From an uncultured Lachnospiraceae bacterium (GTDB lineage Bacteria; Bacillota; Clostridia; Lachnospirales; Lachnospiraceae), in assembly GCA_900549995.1 (NCBI GenBank), contig URQQ01000037.1, forward strand, positions 1 through 42,683: a stretch of DNA of 42,683 nucleotides. The letters run 5' to 3'. Under the pieces are notes generated by a model that saw nothing but the letters and a program-made list of their open reading frames with translations, was not told the origin of the DNA and ran no database searches. The position numbers were made by a program, and so were the translations under genes. Numbering within the stretch: the stretch's first letter is position 1; the number at the start of each line of letters is the position of its first letter. This document shows positions 16,330-25,261 of the stretch, one piece after another.

Positions 16330-16989
16330 ATGAAAAAGTTGCTGATTTGGGGCGCAGGCGACCAAGGCACAGTCACACTGGAGTGTGCCTTAGCGATGGA
16401 TTGCTATTATAAAATTGACCTTTTAGATTTTAAGGAAAAAGGGTATCGTGAGATTCCAGGCTATACGATTTACAGAGAACAGGAAATAGATATTCATGAA
16501 TTTTTGAATGCTTATGATGAAGTGATTGTAGCAACTGGGGATAATATTATAAGAGAACAAAAGCTGTTACTTATAACTTCGATGGATATTGATATTTCTA
16601 TTGCAACTATTATCCATCCCACAGCAGTTATCAGTCCATCAGCAAAAATATCAAAAGGAAGCACTGTGCTTGCATATGCCGTTGTCCACACCAATGCTGT
16701 GATTGGAAGAGGCTGTATTATAAATACTGCTGCAGTAATTGAACATGACTGTGTTGTAGAGGATTTTGTGAATATCTCTCCCAAGTCAGCAGTGGCAGGA
16801 CATACCCGGATAGGGAAAAAGTCATTTTTGGGAATTGGAAGTACGATTATTAATGAGATTACTGTTGGAAATGAAGTTGTTATAGGAGCGGGAGCAGTTG
16901 TCATTCGAGATATACCGGACAGTGTAATGGCAGCCGGAGTACCAGCGAGAATCATAAAGACACGAAATACAAATGAATTATATCAGTAG
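16330..16989 (+). CDS. NeuD/PglD-type sugar O/N-acyltransferase
   Basis: A 219-residue protein. The N-terminal part (1-85) is a Rossmann-like domain with GAGDQG at 8-13; the rest is a left-handed beta-helix of hexapeptide repeats (IHPTAVISPSA, IGRGCIINTAAVIEHDC, VVIGAGAVV). H139 in IEHDC is at the place of the catalytic base of PglD/NeuD. Family members acetylate amino sugars or sialic acid precursors. No sialic acid or capsule genes are nearby, so the acceptor is unknown. The ending GVPARIIKTR is typical. Confidence 0.9.
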   Translation: MKKLLIWGAGDQGTVTLECALAMDCYYKIDLLDFKEKGYREIPGYTIYREQEIDIHEFLNAYDEVIVATGDNIIREQKLLLITSMDIDISIATIIHPTAVISPSAKISKGSTVLAYAVVHTNAVIGRGCIINTAAVIEHDCVVEDFVNISPKSAVAGHTRIGKKSFLGIGSTIINEITVGNEVVIGAGAVVIRDIPDSVMAAGVPARIIKTRNTNELYQ

Positions 16990-17068
16990 CAAGTTCCGGT
17001 CTTCTTTACTTAGAGGAAATGATCCCGGTTTATGAAAAATACGATACCCTATTTTCCCTACCCTTTTG

Positions 17069-17097
17069 TTGTCTTTTTCTGGGGGAAGCAGTATAAT
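17069..17097 (+). promoter_or_regulatory. Promoter of the PAS-GGDEF gene
   Basis: TTGTCT at 17069-17074, a 17-bp spacer, and a perfect TATAAT at 17092-17097, about 60 bases before the ATG. No clear terminator was seen in 16990-17068. Confidence 0.65.
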
Positions 17098-17157
17098 GAA
17101 TGAAAGATGTAACATGTACTTTGAATAGGCGATTCTCTGGACAGGGGGAGGGATAGT

Positions 17158-18753
17158 ATGTATCAGTGCAGTCTTCAAATATCTATATTCAGTAATAATT
17201 CTGCAATCGGTGAGGTGGTCCGCAGCATTCAACCCCTCGAGCAGTTTTCGCACTGCATCACCGAAAAGACTGCGTTGGACTTGCAGCTTTTCATGGACAG
17301 CCAGGTAGTAATCTGGGATCTGGGCATGGCATTGTCCCCGTCTGAACTGCGTCTTCGCTGTACAAAGGATGCGGTCCTGATCTATTGCGGAGAGCATGAG
17401 CAGATCTGTGCATTTGCCCCGTCTGAGCTAAAAGCTGTGGATGAGTTCTGGGAGATGCCGTACAGCCGGGAACGCATGCAGCTTCAGATGGAACGTATTT
17501 TCGAGAATATGAAGCTTCAGTATGATCTGTATATGACCAGGGTTTATCTGGATACAGCGATAGACAGTCTTCCGGATATGATGTGGTTTAAAGCTCTGGA
17601 TGGTACCCATGTCAAAGTCAACAAGGCATTCTGTTCCGTCGTCGGGAAGACCAGAGAGGATGTGACGGGAAGAGATCACTGCTATATCTGGGACGTTTTA
17701 CCGGACGATGCTGAGAATGGGGAAGCATCCTGCAGGGAATCGGAAGAGGCAGTTATCAAGGCCCGCTGCACTTTGCAGTTTACAGAGGAGGTCAAATGTT
17801 CCAGAGGAATGCGCCAGCTGCGGACTTATAAGACACCGATTATTGACAGAGATGGTGTGACAGTTCTTGGAACTGTTGGAATCGGACATGATGTCACAGA
17901 CCTCGGGAATATGAGCACAGAGATTGAGATACTGCTCCAGAGTATGCCGTACGCTATTCTTTTGTGGAATAAGGAGGGCAGGATACTCAATGTGAATGAG
18001 AAGTTCGAGGAATATTTCCAGACAGAGAAGGCAAAAGTGCTTGACCGGGAATATGAGAGGTGGATTGCGGAGGCGTTTGAGGAGCCGCATACAATCAATA
18101 ATGAAGGATATGTGGAGGCCAGAGTATCCCTTTCGGAAGGAAGAGGGAGAATGCTGGAGATTCATGAGAATACGATCCATGATATTTTTCACAACGTGGT
18201 CGGAAGACTTTGCATCTTCAGAGATGTGACGGTAGAGCGCAGTCTGGAGAAACAGATTCTCCACAGTTCGAATACGGATTTTCTTACGGGACTTTACAAC
18301 CGCCGGTGTTTTTATAAGTATATCCACAATAACCGTGAGGATAAAAGCGTCAGCCTGCTGTACATTGATCTGGACCGCTTTAAGGTGATTAATGATACAT
18401 ATGGGCATAAAGTGGGGGATGCGGTACTGATACGGACCGCAGAGATTTTGGAAAAATCGTTCCGGGAGGATTTCGTGACGCGCCTTGGCGGCGATGAATT
18501 TCTGGTAGTTCGGCTGGGGGACTGCCCGGTCAGCCAGCTGGTACAGGCAGCGGAAACCTTTCTCACGGAGATACAGAAAGAATTTCAGGCGGATGGTCAG
18601 ATCGTGCAGATGTCAGCCAGCGTAGGGATTGCCCAGACAAGCGACCCGGCACTGGACATCGACCTGCTGCTTCAAATGGGAGATAAAGCGCTGTATCAGG
18701 CGAAAAAGGGCGGAAGAAACCGGTATTGTGTATATGAGGAAGAGATGGGATAA
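17158..18753 (+). CDS. Diguanylate cyclase with pseudo-receiver and two PAS domains
   Basis: A 531-residue cytosolic protein that should make cyclic di-GMP. Residues 1-120 resemble a degenerate receiver (VVIWDLGM, VLIYCG, FWEMPYSRERM, where the usual Lys-Pro is Met-Pro). About 125-250 and 251-375 are PAS domains (LPDMMWFKALDGTHVKVNKAF and MPYAILLWNKEGRILNVNEKF). The GGDEF domain follows, with TDFLTGLYNRRCF and an intact GGDEF at 444-448. The inhibitory RxxD site is FRED here, so the Arg is missing and feedback inhibition may be lost. It is flanked by its own promoter and terminator. AGGGGGAGGG precedes the ATG. Confidence 0.92.
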   Translation: MYQCSLQISIFSNNSAIGEVVRSIQPLEQFSHCITEKTALDLQLFMDSQVVIWDLGMALSPSELRLRCTKDAVLIYCGEHEQICAFAPSELKAVDEFWEMPYSRERMQLQMERIFENMKLQYDLYMTRVYLDTAIDSLPDMMWFKALDGTHVKVNKAFCSVVGKTREDVTGRDHCYIWDVLPDDAENGEASCRESEEAVIKARCTLQFTEEVKCSRGMRQLRTYKTPIIDRDGVTVLGTVGIGHDVTDLGNMSTEIEILLQSMPYAILLWNKEGRILNVNEKFEEYFQTEKAKVLDREYERWIAEAFEEPHTINNEGYVEARVSLSEGRGRMLEIHENTIHDIFHNVVGRLCIFRDVTVERSLEKQILHSSNTDFLTGLYNRRCFYKYIHNNREDKSVSLLYIDLDRFKVINDTYGHKVGDAVLIRTAEILEKSFREDFVTRLGGDEFLVVRLGDCPVSQLVQAAETFLTEIQKEFQADGQIVQMSASVGIAQTSDPALDIDLLLQMGDKALYQAKKGGRNRYCVYEEEMG

Positions 18754-18770
18754 TTAAATAATCACTCAAG

Positions 18771-18803
18771 ATGGCATAGAAGGATTCGTTCTATGCCATT
18801 TTT
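18771..18803 (+). terminator. Terminator of the GGDEF gene
   Basis: Perfect 11-bp stem ATGGCATAGAA (18771-18781) and TTCTATGCCAT (18789-18799), 7-base loop and T5 run. Confidence 0.92.
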
Positions 18804-18916
18804 ATGGTATTTCGCATGCTCTCATATGGCACCATGTGTTGTAGTATCTTAAATACAGGACAATTCACTTCCGCTGCATGTCAGTTCTGTTATTTTGTAT
18901 TTCAGTTATTTTCCAA

Positions 18917-18945
18917 TTGTTTTCTGCAGAAATAATCTTTATACT
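18917..18945 (+). promoter_or_regulatory. Promoter of the LytTR operon
   Basis: TTGTTT at 18917-18922, a 17-bp spacer, and TATACT at 18940-18945. The start would lie near 18952, about 50 bases before the gene. Confidence 0.6.
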
Positions 18946-19001
18946 TCTTATAAGTTATATACCATCAGATGTAATATCTGCTAATACAAGGAGGTGCAAT
19001 A

Positions 19002-19445
19002 TTGTTACTCAAGCTGGAACAAGATACAGCCAGAGAGGAAACTGAGATTTCTATAAAATTTGCTGAAATGAGCCAGGATGTAGCGAAGATTATATCTTTC
19101 GTCCGATCAGTAGATATTCAGATCAAATGCATCTCTGACGGCAGAGAGAAGCTGCTTAATGCTTCGGATATCTATTATGCTGAGAGCGTGGATAAACGTA
19201 CGTTTATCTATAGTGAAAACAAAGTTTACCGTACAGACCTGCGCTTGTATCAATTATTAGAAACATTATCTCCGGCTGGATTTGTCCGGATCAGCAAATC
19301 ATGCATTCTGAATATTAACGTGCTGGATTATGTACGGCCTCTCCTAAACAGCCGTATGGAAGCTACATTAAAAAATGGAGAGCGGCTGAATATTACCAGA
19401 AAGTATCTGGCCGATATTAAAGGGAAATTACAGGAGGGAATGTAA
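19002..19445 (+). CDS. LytTR-family DNA-binding regulator
   Basis: A 147-residue protein that lacks a receiver. The C-terminal half is the LytTR domain (SDIYYAESVDKRTFIYSE, YQLLETLSPAGFVRISKSCILNINVLDYVRP, GERLNITRKYLADIK). I chose a TTG start at 19002, five bases after AAGGAGGTG; there is no ATG before residue 24. It is followed two bases later by a DUF3021 protein, the usual partner: such pairs often control a neighbouring ABC transporter, as seen here. Confidence 0.9.
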   Translation: MLLKLEQDTAREETEISIKFAEMSQDVAKIISFVRSVDIQIKCISDGREKLLNASDIYYAESVDKRTFIYSENKVYRTDLRLYQLLETLSPAGFVRISKSCILNINVLDYVRPLLNSRMEATLKNGERLNITRKYLADIKGKLQEGM

Positions 19446-19447
19446 AG

Positions 19448-19849
19448 ATGAAAAAGAATATTATAAATATTATGGCATCCACCGGTATTATCCTGCTTGT
19501 GCTTTCCATTGTTGCAGTGATGTATGGCGGGAGAGCCATTTGTATCAATACAATTTTTGAAGTTGCAATGTTAAGTATTTTCATACATTCAGGTCTTAGT
19601 ATGATTCACAGATTTGATATCCAAAATGCATTCTTAGAGCGTGCGGCGGACATCAGCTATATCGTAGTTATTACTCTGGTATCGGGTACTGTTTTTGGCT
19701 GGTATCAAAGTATTCCTGTATGGGTAATAGTTATTATGGTTTTCATTATATACGTTGTCGGTTACCTCACGGATCTTTATCGGACAAAAGAAGAGGTCAG
19801 AATGATTAATGAATTATTGCAGGACCGGAAGAAGAGTATCAATCAATGA
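19448..19849 (+). CDS. DUF3021 membrane protein
   Basis: A 133-residue protein with four hydrophobic helices at about 8-27, 33-50, 65-85 and 90-110, and a charged cytoplasmic tail (LYRTKEEVRMINELLQDRKK). This fits DUF3021, small membrane proteins that occur next to LytTR regulators and probably modulate them. The stop overlaps the next open frame by 4 bases. Preceded by AGGAGGGAATG. Confidence 0.88.
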   Translation: MKKNIINIMASTGIILLVLSIVAVMYGGRAICINTIFEVAMLSIFIHSGLSMIHRFDIQNAFLERAADISYIVVITLVSGTVFGWYQSIPVWVIVIMVFIIYVVGYLTDLYRTKEEVRMINELLQDRKKSINQ

Positions 19850-19869
19850 ATCGGGAGGAAGAAGAATAC

Positions 19870-20565
19870 ATGGAAATTATCATGAAAACGGAAAAGCTGA
19901 TAAAAGATTTTGGGAGAGAACATGTTTTAAACGGGATTACGGTTACGATTTATGAAAATACTTTTACAGCTGTGCTTGGTCACAGTGGTTCGGGAAAAAG
20001 CACTTTGTTAAACATTCTTTCAGGCTTGATCAAACCTACAGGCGGATATGTCTGGTGTGATGATAAGCTTATATCAGATTATAATGAAAAACAGCTTGCA
20101 AGCTGGAAGCGCGCGGATGTAGGCAATGTTTTTCAGGAGTATTTATTATTGGATAACCTCACAGTACAGGAGAATATAAAAATAGGCATAAGCCCGGATA
20201 AGCCGTCTCTGTCATTTGACCGTCTTGTACGGATCCTTCATCTGGAAGAATTACTTCACAAATTTCCGGCTGAACTGTCTGGGGGAGAGCAGCAGAGAAC
20301 CTCTATTGCACGGGCTGTGATCAAAAGTCCCAGACTTTTGTTCTGTGATGAGGCAACCGGTTCCCTTGATGAGGAGAACAGTAAAAATGTAGTAGAACTT
20401 CTGCATAATCTTAAGTCTGATTTTGGGATCACGATTCTTTTCACAACCCATAACCCACAGATTGCCAAGACCGCGGACCGGATTATTACCATGAAAAATG
20501 GCACCATAATAAGTGATATTTTAAATGACAATCCAATATCGGCCAGAAGTATGGTGTGGGGGTAG
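19870..20565 (+). CDS. MacB/LolD-type ABC ATPase of the LytTR operon
   Basis: A 231-residue ATPase. Walker A GHSGSGKS at 37-44, FQEYLLLDNLTV, signature LSGGEQQR, Walker B LLFCDEATGSLD and H-loop TTHNP. I chose ATG 19870 after GGGAGG; an ATG at 19846 overlaps the DUF3021 stop and would add eight mostly acidic residues, and both starts remain possible. It is stop-linked to the FtsX-type permease three bases later. Transport partner: next gene. Confidence 0.93.
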   Translation: MEIIMKTEKLIKDFGREHVLNGITVTIYENTFTAVLGHSGSGKSTLLNILSGLIKPTGGYVWCDDKLISDYNEKQLASWKRADVGNVFQEYLLLDNLTVQENIKIGISPDKPSLSFDRLVRILHLEELLHKFPAELSGGEQQRTSIARAVIKSPRLLFCDEATGSLDEENSKNVVELLHNLKSDFGITILFTTHNPQIAKTADRIITMKNGTIISDILNDNPISARSMVWG

Positions 20566-20568
20566 CTT

Positions 20569-22239
20569 ATGAGTTTATTATATAAACAATTAGCAAAACA
20601 GGTGGGAAGAAACAAAGTTTTCGCAGCTCTTCTCTTAATTCTGACATGTCTTACATCACTTTCCTTTTTCTTTGTAAAATTCTCTGTTGATGGGAATATG
20701 GCCAGGCTTGCTGCAATGGACTCTTTAAGTGAAAACCAGCTAAAGTATAAGGAAGCCTTACTTTATAATACAAGACTGGCTTATGTCCTTCTTTTCATCA
20801 TGGTTATGCTTACTGCATTTGTTTTTCTTATGTTTTTTTACCGTTTTTTCCGATCAGAGAGAAAGCAGATTGGCTGTCTGAAAGCACTCGGATTTACCGA
20901 CAGTGATCTATGTACATTTTTTATCATCTTTACGGCAGGTATCTCTGCTGCAGGTGCAGCGGCTGGGATGTTCTGCGGGTATTTTCTTTCTGAAATACTG
21001 ATACAGGCTAACGAGAAGACCTGTTCTGTAAGCGGGCTTATAAGAGCAGTCACCCCTGTGAGTGCAGTCGTTGGACTGTTAGGAGGCACGATGATCTTCT
21101 GTCTTACAGCGTTCCTTAGTTATTTTTTTATCCGTGGGAGAGAACCTGGTTTACTGATCGCTGGAAAAACAGTAAAGCAGAATGTAGCAGGCGGAGTATC
21201 TGCTGCCGGACGTATCGTGAAAGTTATTCCCATAAAAGATAAGTTCCCCCTGCGTATTGCGCTGCGCAAACCTCTGGCAGTATTCCTTATTTTGGCAGCC
21301 GTAATGGCATTTAATGTCTGTTTCATTCTGGGAAGGTCACTGAATATCAGCAGTCAGAAAATTATGGATTCACAGACAAAAGGCCATCACTATGAATATA
21401 ATACAAGTTATACAGAATACAAAAATGACAAACTTCCGGTGGATGTACTTCCATATCTTTTTAGTGACGGTGTGATAGAGACTGGAGATTATGAGATAAA
21501 GCAGCGCATTTATGGAATATACAGCTTGGGGAATCTGTTTGAATTACTGGATAAAGCAGGGCAGGTGCTGCCGGAACCTGAGCCGGGTACTGTCTATATC
21601 AACCCTGAGCTCGCCGAAATTTACAATGTCCATATTGGCGATGATCTCGCAGTTAAGACAGAGAATAGGACGATTTTCTATACTGTTCGGGGAATTGCTG
21701 AAAATGCACAGCTGAAAACTGTCTACGTCAACGCAGCTGAATTATCCAGAGCGATCAAAGCTCCTATAGGAAGTTATAATGGCGTATGGAGCATGATTCC
21801 CGTGTCAGAGGAGGGGGCAGCAGTCAGCAAGGCACAGATAAAGCAAATGCTTAAGCAGGATGCCACCTCGAATAAAACGAGCGCGGTGATAAATCAGGTG
21901 ATAGGGGTAGTTATTGGATGCATATTGTTTTTTCTTGCATTGTATCTTAATTTTCAGGATAACCAAAGAGACATATCCATACTGAAGTTTTTGGGATACA
22001 GCCGGAAAGAAATCCGCAAAATGCTGGTTCATATATACCGTCCTATTACGTGGGCCGCCTTTGTGATAACAATTTTCCCCAGTATTCTGACAGCCAAATT
22101 CATCCAGAGAACATTGTCCATTGCGATTCATGACTATATGCCTTTTGGAATTAATGCTGCAGGATTTCTTTTATTGTTTGTTTTTTTAAATGTAATCTAT
22201 CAATTAGTAGAAGGGGTATTTGACAGAGCAATTTTCTAA
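20569..22239 (+). CDS. FtsX-type ABC permease of the LytTR operon
   Basis: A 556-residue permease with an N-terminal helix (about 17-37), an FtsX domain at about 65-185 (ERKQIGCLKALGFTDSDLC), a helix near 230-245, an extracytoplasmic domain of about 190 residues, and a C-terminal FtsX domain (DISILKFLGYSRKEIRKML). It pairs with the preceding ATPase. The LytTR-DUF3021 setting suggests regulated export or envelope stress response. Only TAGCTT separates it from the ATPase; the ribosome site is GGGGGTAG. Confidence 0.9.
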   Translation: MSLLYKQLAKQVGRNKVFAALLLILTCLTSLSFFFVKFSVDGNMARLAAMDSLSENQLKYKEALLYNTRLAYVLLFIMVMLTAFVFLMFFYRFFRSERKQIGCLKALGFTDSDLCTFFIIFTAGISAAGAAAGMFCGYFLSEILIQANEKTCSVSGLIRAVTPVSAVVGLLGGTMIFCLTAFLSYFFIRGREPGLLIAGKTVKQNVAGGVSAAGRIVKVIPIKDKFPLRIALRKPLAVFLILAAVMAFNVCFILGRSLNISSQKIMDSQTKGHHYEYNTSYTEYKNDKLPVDVLPYLFSDGVIETGDYEIKQRIYGIYSLGNLFELLDKAGQVLPEPEPGTVYINPELAEIYNVHIGDDLAVKTENRTIFYTVRGIAENAQLKTVYVNAAELSRAIKAPIGSYNGVWSMIPVSEEGAAVSKAQIKQMLKQDATSNKTSAVINQVIGVVIGCILFFLALYLNFQDNQRDISILKFLGYSRKEIRKMLVHIYRPITWAAFVITIFPSILTAKFIQRTLSIAIHDYMPFGINAAGFLLLFVFLNVIYQLVEGVFDRAIF

Positions 22240-22285
22240 GGAACCTGTATTTGGTTTTTCATAAACTGCCAGACTCTGCAAAGAC

Positions 22286-22314
22286 AAAAGCCCGCCTTCA
22301 TCGGCAGGCTTTTT
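22286..22314. terminator. Bidirectional terminator between convergent ABC operons
   Basis: AAAAGCCCGCC (22286-22296), a 6-base loop, and GGCAGGCTTTTT (22303-22314), with a single C-A mismatch. T runs occur on both strands, so it can serve both the plus-strand permease and the minus-strand operon that ends at 22332. Confidence 0.8.
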
Positions 22315-22331
22315 CCAACTGAAGTTACAGC

Positions 22332-23579
22332 TCAGTTTGCTTTACGGACAGAATAAGAATACACGGTTAACGATACGAAGAGAGGAAGTTCCACAGCATA
22401 TGCCCCAAGCATTGCGTATGGAAGCCAGAGTGTCATCTTTCCGAGATGCAAATAGACAAAATCAATGACAGCATACAAAATACTGGTCTGTAATCCTACT
22501 CCGCCTGCCGGAAGAATGCTGTAAATCCATTCGCCGATCCCCGCAGGCAGGACAAGATAAAGGATCAGCGGTAAAATACAAAACAGAAGTGAAGTTGATA
22601 AAGAGACGATGATGTTTTTAAATTTTGAAGACAAAAACAGTGTCAGGCTGACGGCCGCCAATATGCTGAGTAATCCAGAAAGAGCGACAAAGCATTGCAG
22701 CTTAAGGAGATTCATATCTGGCAGGTTTACGATAGAATACAGCATCTGCATGGAATTTTTCGTACACTCCCAGCCAAAAAGGCTGTTGGACACTGTGATA
22801 TAGATCACCATGCAAAGGGAGTAAGTAATTCCGCAAATCAGCAGTGCAGATATAATCTTTGTAATAGCAAATTTTGCCTTTCCGTATTTTGTGCAGCGCA
22901 AGATATCATCGGCACCTGTTTGATAATCAGAGGTAAAAACGGGCGCGGCAATTACCGTAGCAAAAAGTGTGATTAGAAAGGCCAGAATAATCTGGTAATC
23001 CATTGCGTCAGTAGAATATCCCGGATACAGCTGATACGGTTTTGTGACTTTGTCAAACATAGAGACTGCTTTTTGCTGTGCCTCAGGATTGTTTTTCTGT
23101 TCCATCTTCATCAATGAAATGATGCGGTTTTCCAATACATCATAGTAACGTTCAATGTCCTGCGGATTTATCTCCATAACGGAGGGGGCGATACCGGTAT
23201 CCGGATCTGCAAAAGCCTCTTTCACACCGTGTAAAAGAGGGGCGTATGGCAGTATCTCTGCCTGGTAAACGCCTTCCGGCAAGTCATAGGAATTTTCTAC
23301 CCCATATTTTTTTAAGCAGGCCTGATACTGTTCCACTGCCTGCCGGACTTTCCGGGGAGTGACGGTACCGGCTATGCCTGCCTGCAGTTTTTTTTCATAT
23401 TCAATAGAGGCCAATCCGGTCAGTTTTACTGTATTTCCATGTGTGTCAGTATAACTGTTGGATGAAAAAGTAGTAGGCAGCCACGCCATGAGAAAAGAAA
23501 GCAGCAGGGCGGCAAATAACAGAATAAGGGTTGATCTGGTCATAAATACCCGTTTCAGTTCCAGTTTTAACAAACGCAT
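22332..23579 (-). CDS. ABC-2 type permease of the sigma-factor operon
   Basis: A 415-residue permease. An N-terminal helix (about 15-35) is followed by an extracytoplasmic region of roughly 150 residues, then about five to six helices (AFLITLFATVIAAPVFTSDYQTGADDILRCTKYGK is the ABC-2 signature area). I chose the ATG at 23579, after AGGAGGTGACAT; the GTG at 23588 lies within that ribosome site. It works with the ATPase encoded just upstream. The substrate is unknown. Confidence 0.88.
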   Translation of the reverse strand: MRLLKLELKRVFMTRSTLILLFAALLLSFLMAWLPTTFSSNSYTDTHGNTVKLTGLASIEYEKKLQAGIAGTVTPRKVRQAVEQYQACLKKYGVENSYDLPEGVYQAEILPYAPLLHGVKEAFADPDTGIAPSVMEINPQDIERYYDVLENRIISLMKMEQKNNPEAQQKAVSMFDKVTKPYQLYPGYSTDAMDYQIILAFLITLFATVIAAPVFTSDYQTGADDILRCTKYGKAKFAITKIISALLICGITYSLCMVIYITVSNSLFGWECTKNSMQMLYSIVNLPDMNLLKLQCFVALSGLLSILAAVSLTLFLSSKFKNIIVSLSTSLLFCILPLILYLVLPAGIGEWIYSILPAGGVGLQTSILYAVIDFVYLHLGKMTLWLPYAMLGAYAVELPLFVSLTVYSYSVRKAN

Positions 23580-23584
23580 ATATG

Positions 23585-24466
23585 TCACCTCCTGTCATTT
23601 TTTTCCTGCGGAAACAACCATAAATACAAATCTTCCAGATGCGGGGATACTGGGATTGAATCGTTGGTATAAGGATGTCTGGCAAGATAACGAATTGACA
23701 GTTGGCCGTTGTCTTCATTGCGTATATTGACGATTTGAAGGTTCCGTTCATATTTCGGAAGATCGGTGATTGGGATACGGGCAGACCATACTTTTTGATC
23801 TACAAGTTTTACCAGTTCTTCGGTAGTTCCTCTTGCAAGAAGCTCACCATTTTTCATGATGGCATTTTGTGTGGCAATATATTCGACGTCCGAAACGATA
23901 TGGGTTGAAATCAGTACAATACGGCCGTTGGCGAATTCGGAGAGCAGATTACGGAAACGGACTCTTTCCCCGGGATCCAGTCCGCTGGTAGGCTCATCTA
24001 AAATTAATACTTCCGGTTCGTTTAACAATGCCTGTGCGATTCCGACCCGCCGCTTCATCCCGCCGGATAATTTTGATATTTTTTTATTCCTGACATCTGA
24101 AAGAGTCAGCTGTTCAAGAAGCTCGTCTATTTTACGTCTGCTGTCTTCTTTTGTAAGCCCCTTCAGAACGGATACATATTCCAGATAATTCCTGACGGTG
24201 AATTCAGGATAGAATCCAAATTCCTGCGGAAGATAGCCAAAGACATCACGGTAACTTTCTTTTAGTTCGCTGATTGGTATTCCATCATATAGAATCTCGC
24301 CCTGGTCAGGTTTCATGATCCCGGCAATGATCCGCATGAGCGTGGTTTTTCCAGCGCCGTTTGCGCCTAACAATCCCCAGATGCCGGGAGTGATGCGTAA
24401 AGAAATATCGTTCACAGCAGTGAAATCTTTGAATTGCTTTGTGATATGCTTCATATATAGTTCCAT
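23585..24466 (-). CDS. ABC-2 type ATPase of the sigma-factor operon
   Basis: A 293-residue ATPase. Walker A GANGAGKT at 34-41, signature LSGGMKRR, Walker B VLILDEPTSGLD, and STHIVSD for the H-loop: the pattern of ABC-2 exporters of antibiotic or lantibiotic-resistance type. The C-terminal 70 residues (after about 220) are an extra regulatory or permease-contact tail. AAAGGAG precedes the ATG. Its last codons contain the ribosome site of the permease. Confidence 0.94.
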   Translation of the reverse strand: MELYMKHITKQFKDFTAVNDISLRITPGIWGLLGANGAGKTTLMRIIAGIMKPDQGEILYDGIPISELKESYRDVFGYLPQEFGFYPEFTVRNYLEYVSVLKGLTKEDSRRKIDELLEQLTLSDVRNKKISKLSGGMKRRVGIAQALLNEPEVLILDEPTSGLDPGERVRFRNLLSEFANGRIVLISTHIVSDVEYIATQNAIMKNGELLARGTTEELVKLVDQKVWSARIPITDLPKYERNLQIVNIRNEDNGQLSIRYLARHPYTNDSIPVSPHLEDLYLWLFPQEKNDRR

Positions 24467-24487
24467 TTTATACTCCTTTCTTTCGGA

Positions 24488-25261
24488 TTAATCGATCTGC
24501 ATTTCTGCATAAGGTGCCTGATCAATAATATAGCGGAACTGCTGTACACAGATTGCGGCCAAAACCAGGCATACGATGAACCAGCCGGGAGAAAAAGACT
24601 GGCAAAACAAAAGTTCATATTTCCCAGGTATGGAGGCAAACATCAGAACCAGGAAAGAACACAGTGCCATACTTCCGGCAAAAAAATGTTTCGCTGTAAA
24701 GTGACCAAGCATGAACAGGCATCCGCAGCCGGCCAAAAGGAAAGGAATACACAGATATAAAAGGATGCTGTCTGCCTGTAAAGATGTTTTTGAAACTGTG
24801 ATCAAAAGGATGATGCCCATCATTGAGATATCCCCGATCCCAATGATGATAAGTTTTGCCATCAGAAGCTTTGCCGATGAAAAGCGTGTTGCTGCTTCGA
24901 TTTCCTGCATTTGATAATGTACAGAACGATAGATAAAGGGCAGCGCTGCCGCAAAGATAAATACCGACAGGCAAAACAGAAGCCTTGTCAGAGACTGTGG
25001 GGTCTGGAGAAACTCATAAAAGTGGTACAGGATGCCTGCGGTTACCGCTAAGAGAAGCCCCTGCGTACTCCAGATTTTCCAGCCGATAAACTTTATCTGT
25101 GCGGATAAAAAACGTGCGTATGAAATGCGCTCCCGACGTTGTTTTTGGCGCAGTTCTTCTTTGGCAAGAAAAAGTGTGGTTTCATAATGTGTTTTATCTG
25201 AGACTGCAGATGGCTGGTGTAATAATTTTTTCAATCTGTTTTCAAGATGCTGATCTTTCAC
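24488..25261 (-). CDS. Membrane protein next to ECF sigma, possible anti-sigma factor
   Basis: A 257-residue protein that starts with GTG in a GTGA overlap with the sigma gene. The first 65 residues are soluble and charged (LENRLKKLLHQPSAVSDKTHYETTLFLAKEELRQKQRRE); about six hydrophobic helices follow (about 67-83, 91-113, 135-155, 165-190, 195-215, 222-242). Position directly after an ECF sigma gene and the soluble N-terminus suggest an anti-sigma function, but no zinc-binding HxxxCxxC motif is present. It could instead be a third transporter subunit. Confidence 0.75.
   Translation of the reverse strand: MKDQHLENRLKKLLHQPSAVSDKTHYETTLFLAKEELRQKQRRERISYARFLSAQIKFIGWKIWSTQGLLLAVTAGILYHFYEFLQTPQSLTRLLFCLSVFIFAAALPFIYRSVHYQMQEIEAATRFSSAKLLMAKLIIIGIGDISMMGIILLITVSKTSLQADSILLYLCIPFLLAGCGCLFMLGHFTAKHFFAGSMALCSFLVLMFASIPGKYELLFCQSFSPGWFIVCLVLAAICVQQFRYIIDQAPYAEMQID

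Noticed and set aside
16512..16955. 147-residue minus-strand open frame in the acyltransferase gene
   Set aside because: Mirror image of the hexapeptide repeats; low-complexity Ile/Thr composition.
17698..18408. 236-residue minus-strand open frame within the GGDEF gene
   Set aside because: It is a shadow of the PAS-GGDEF gene, has no ribosome site and no recognisable domain.
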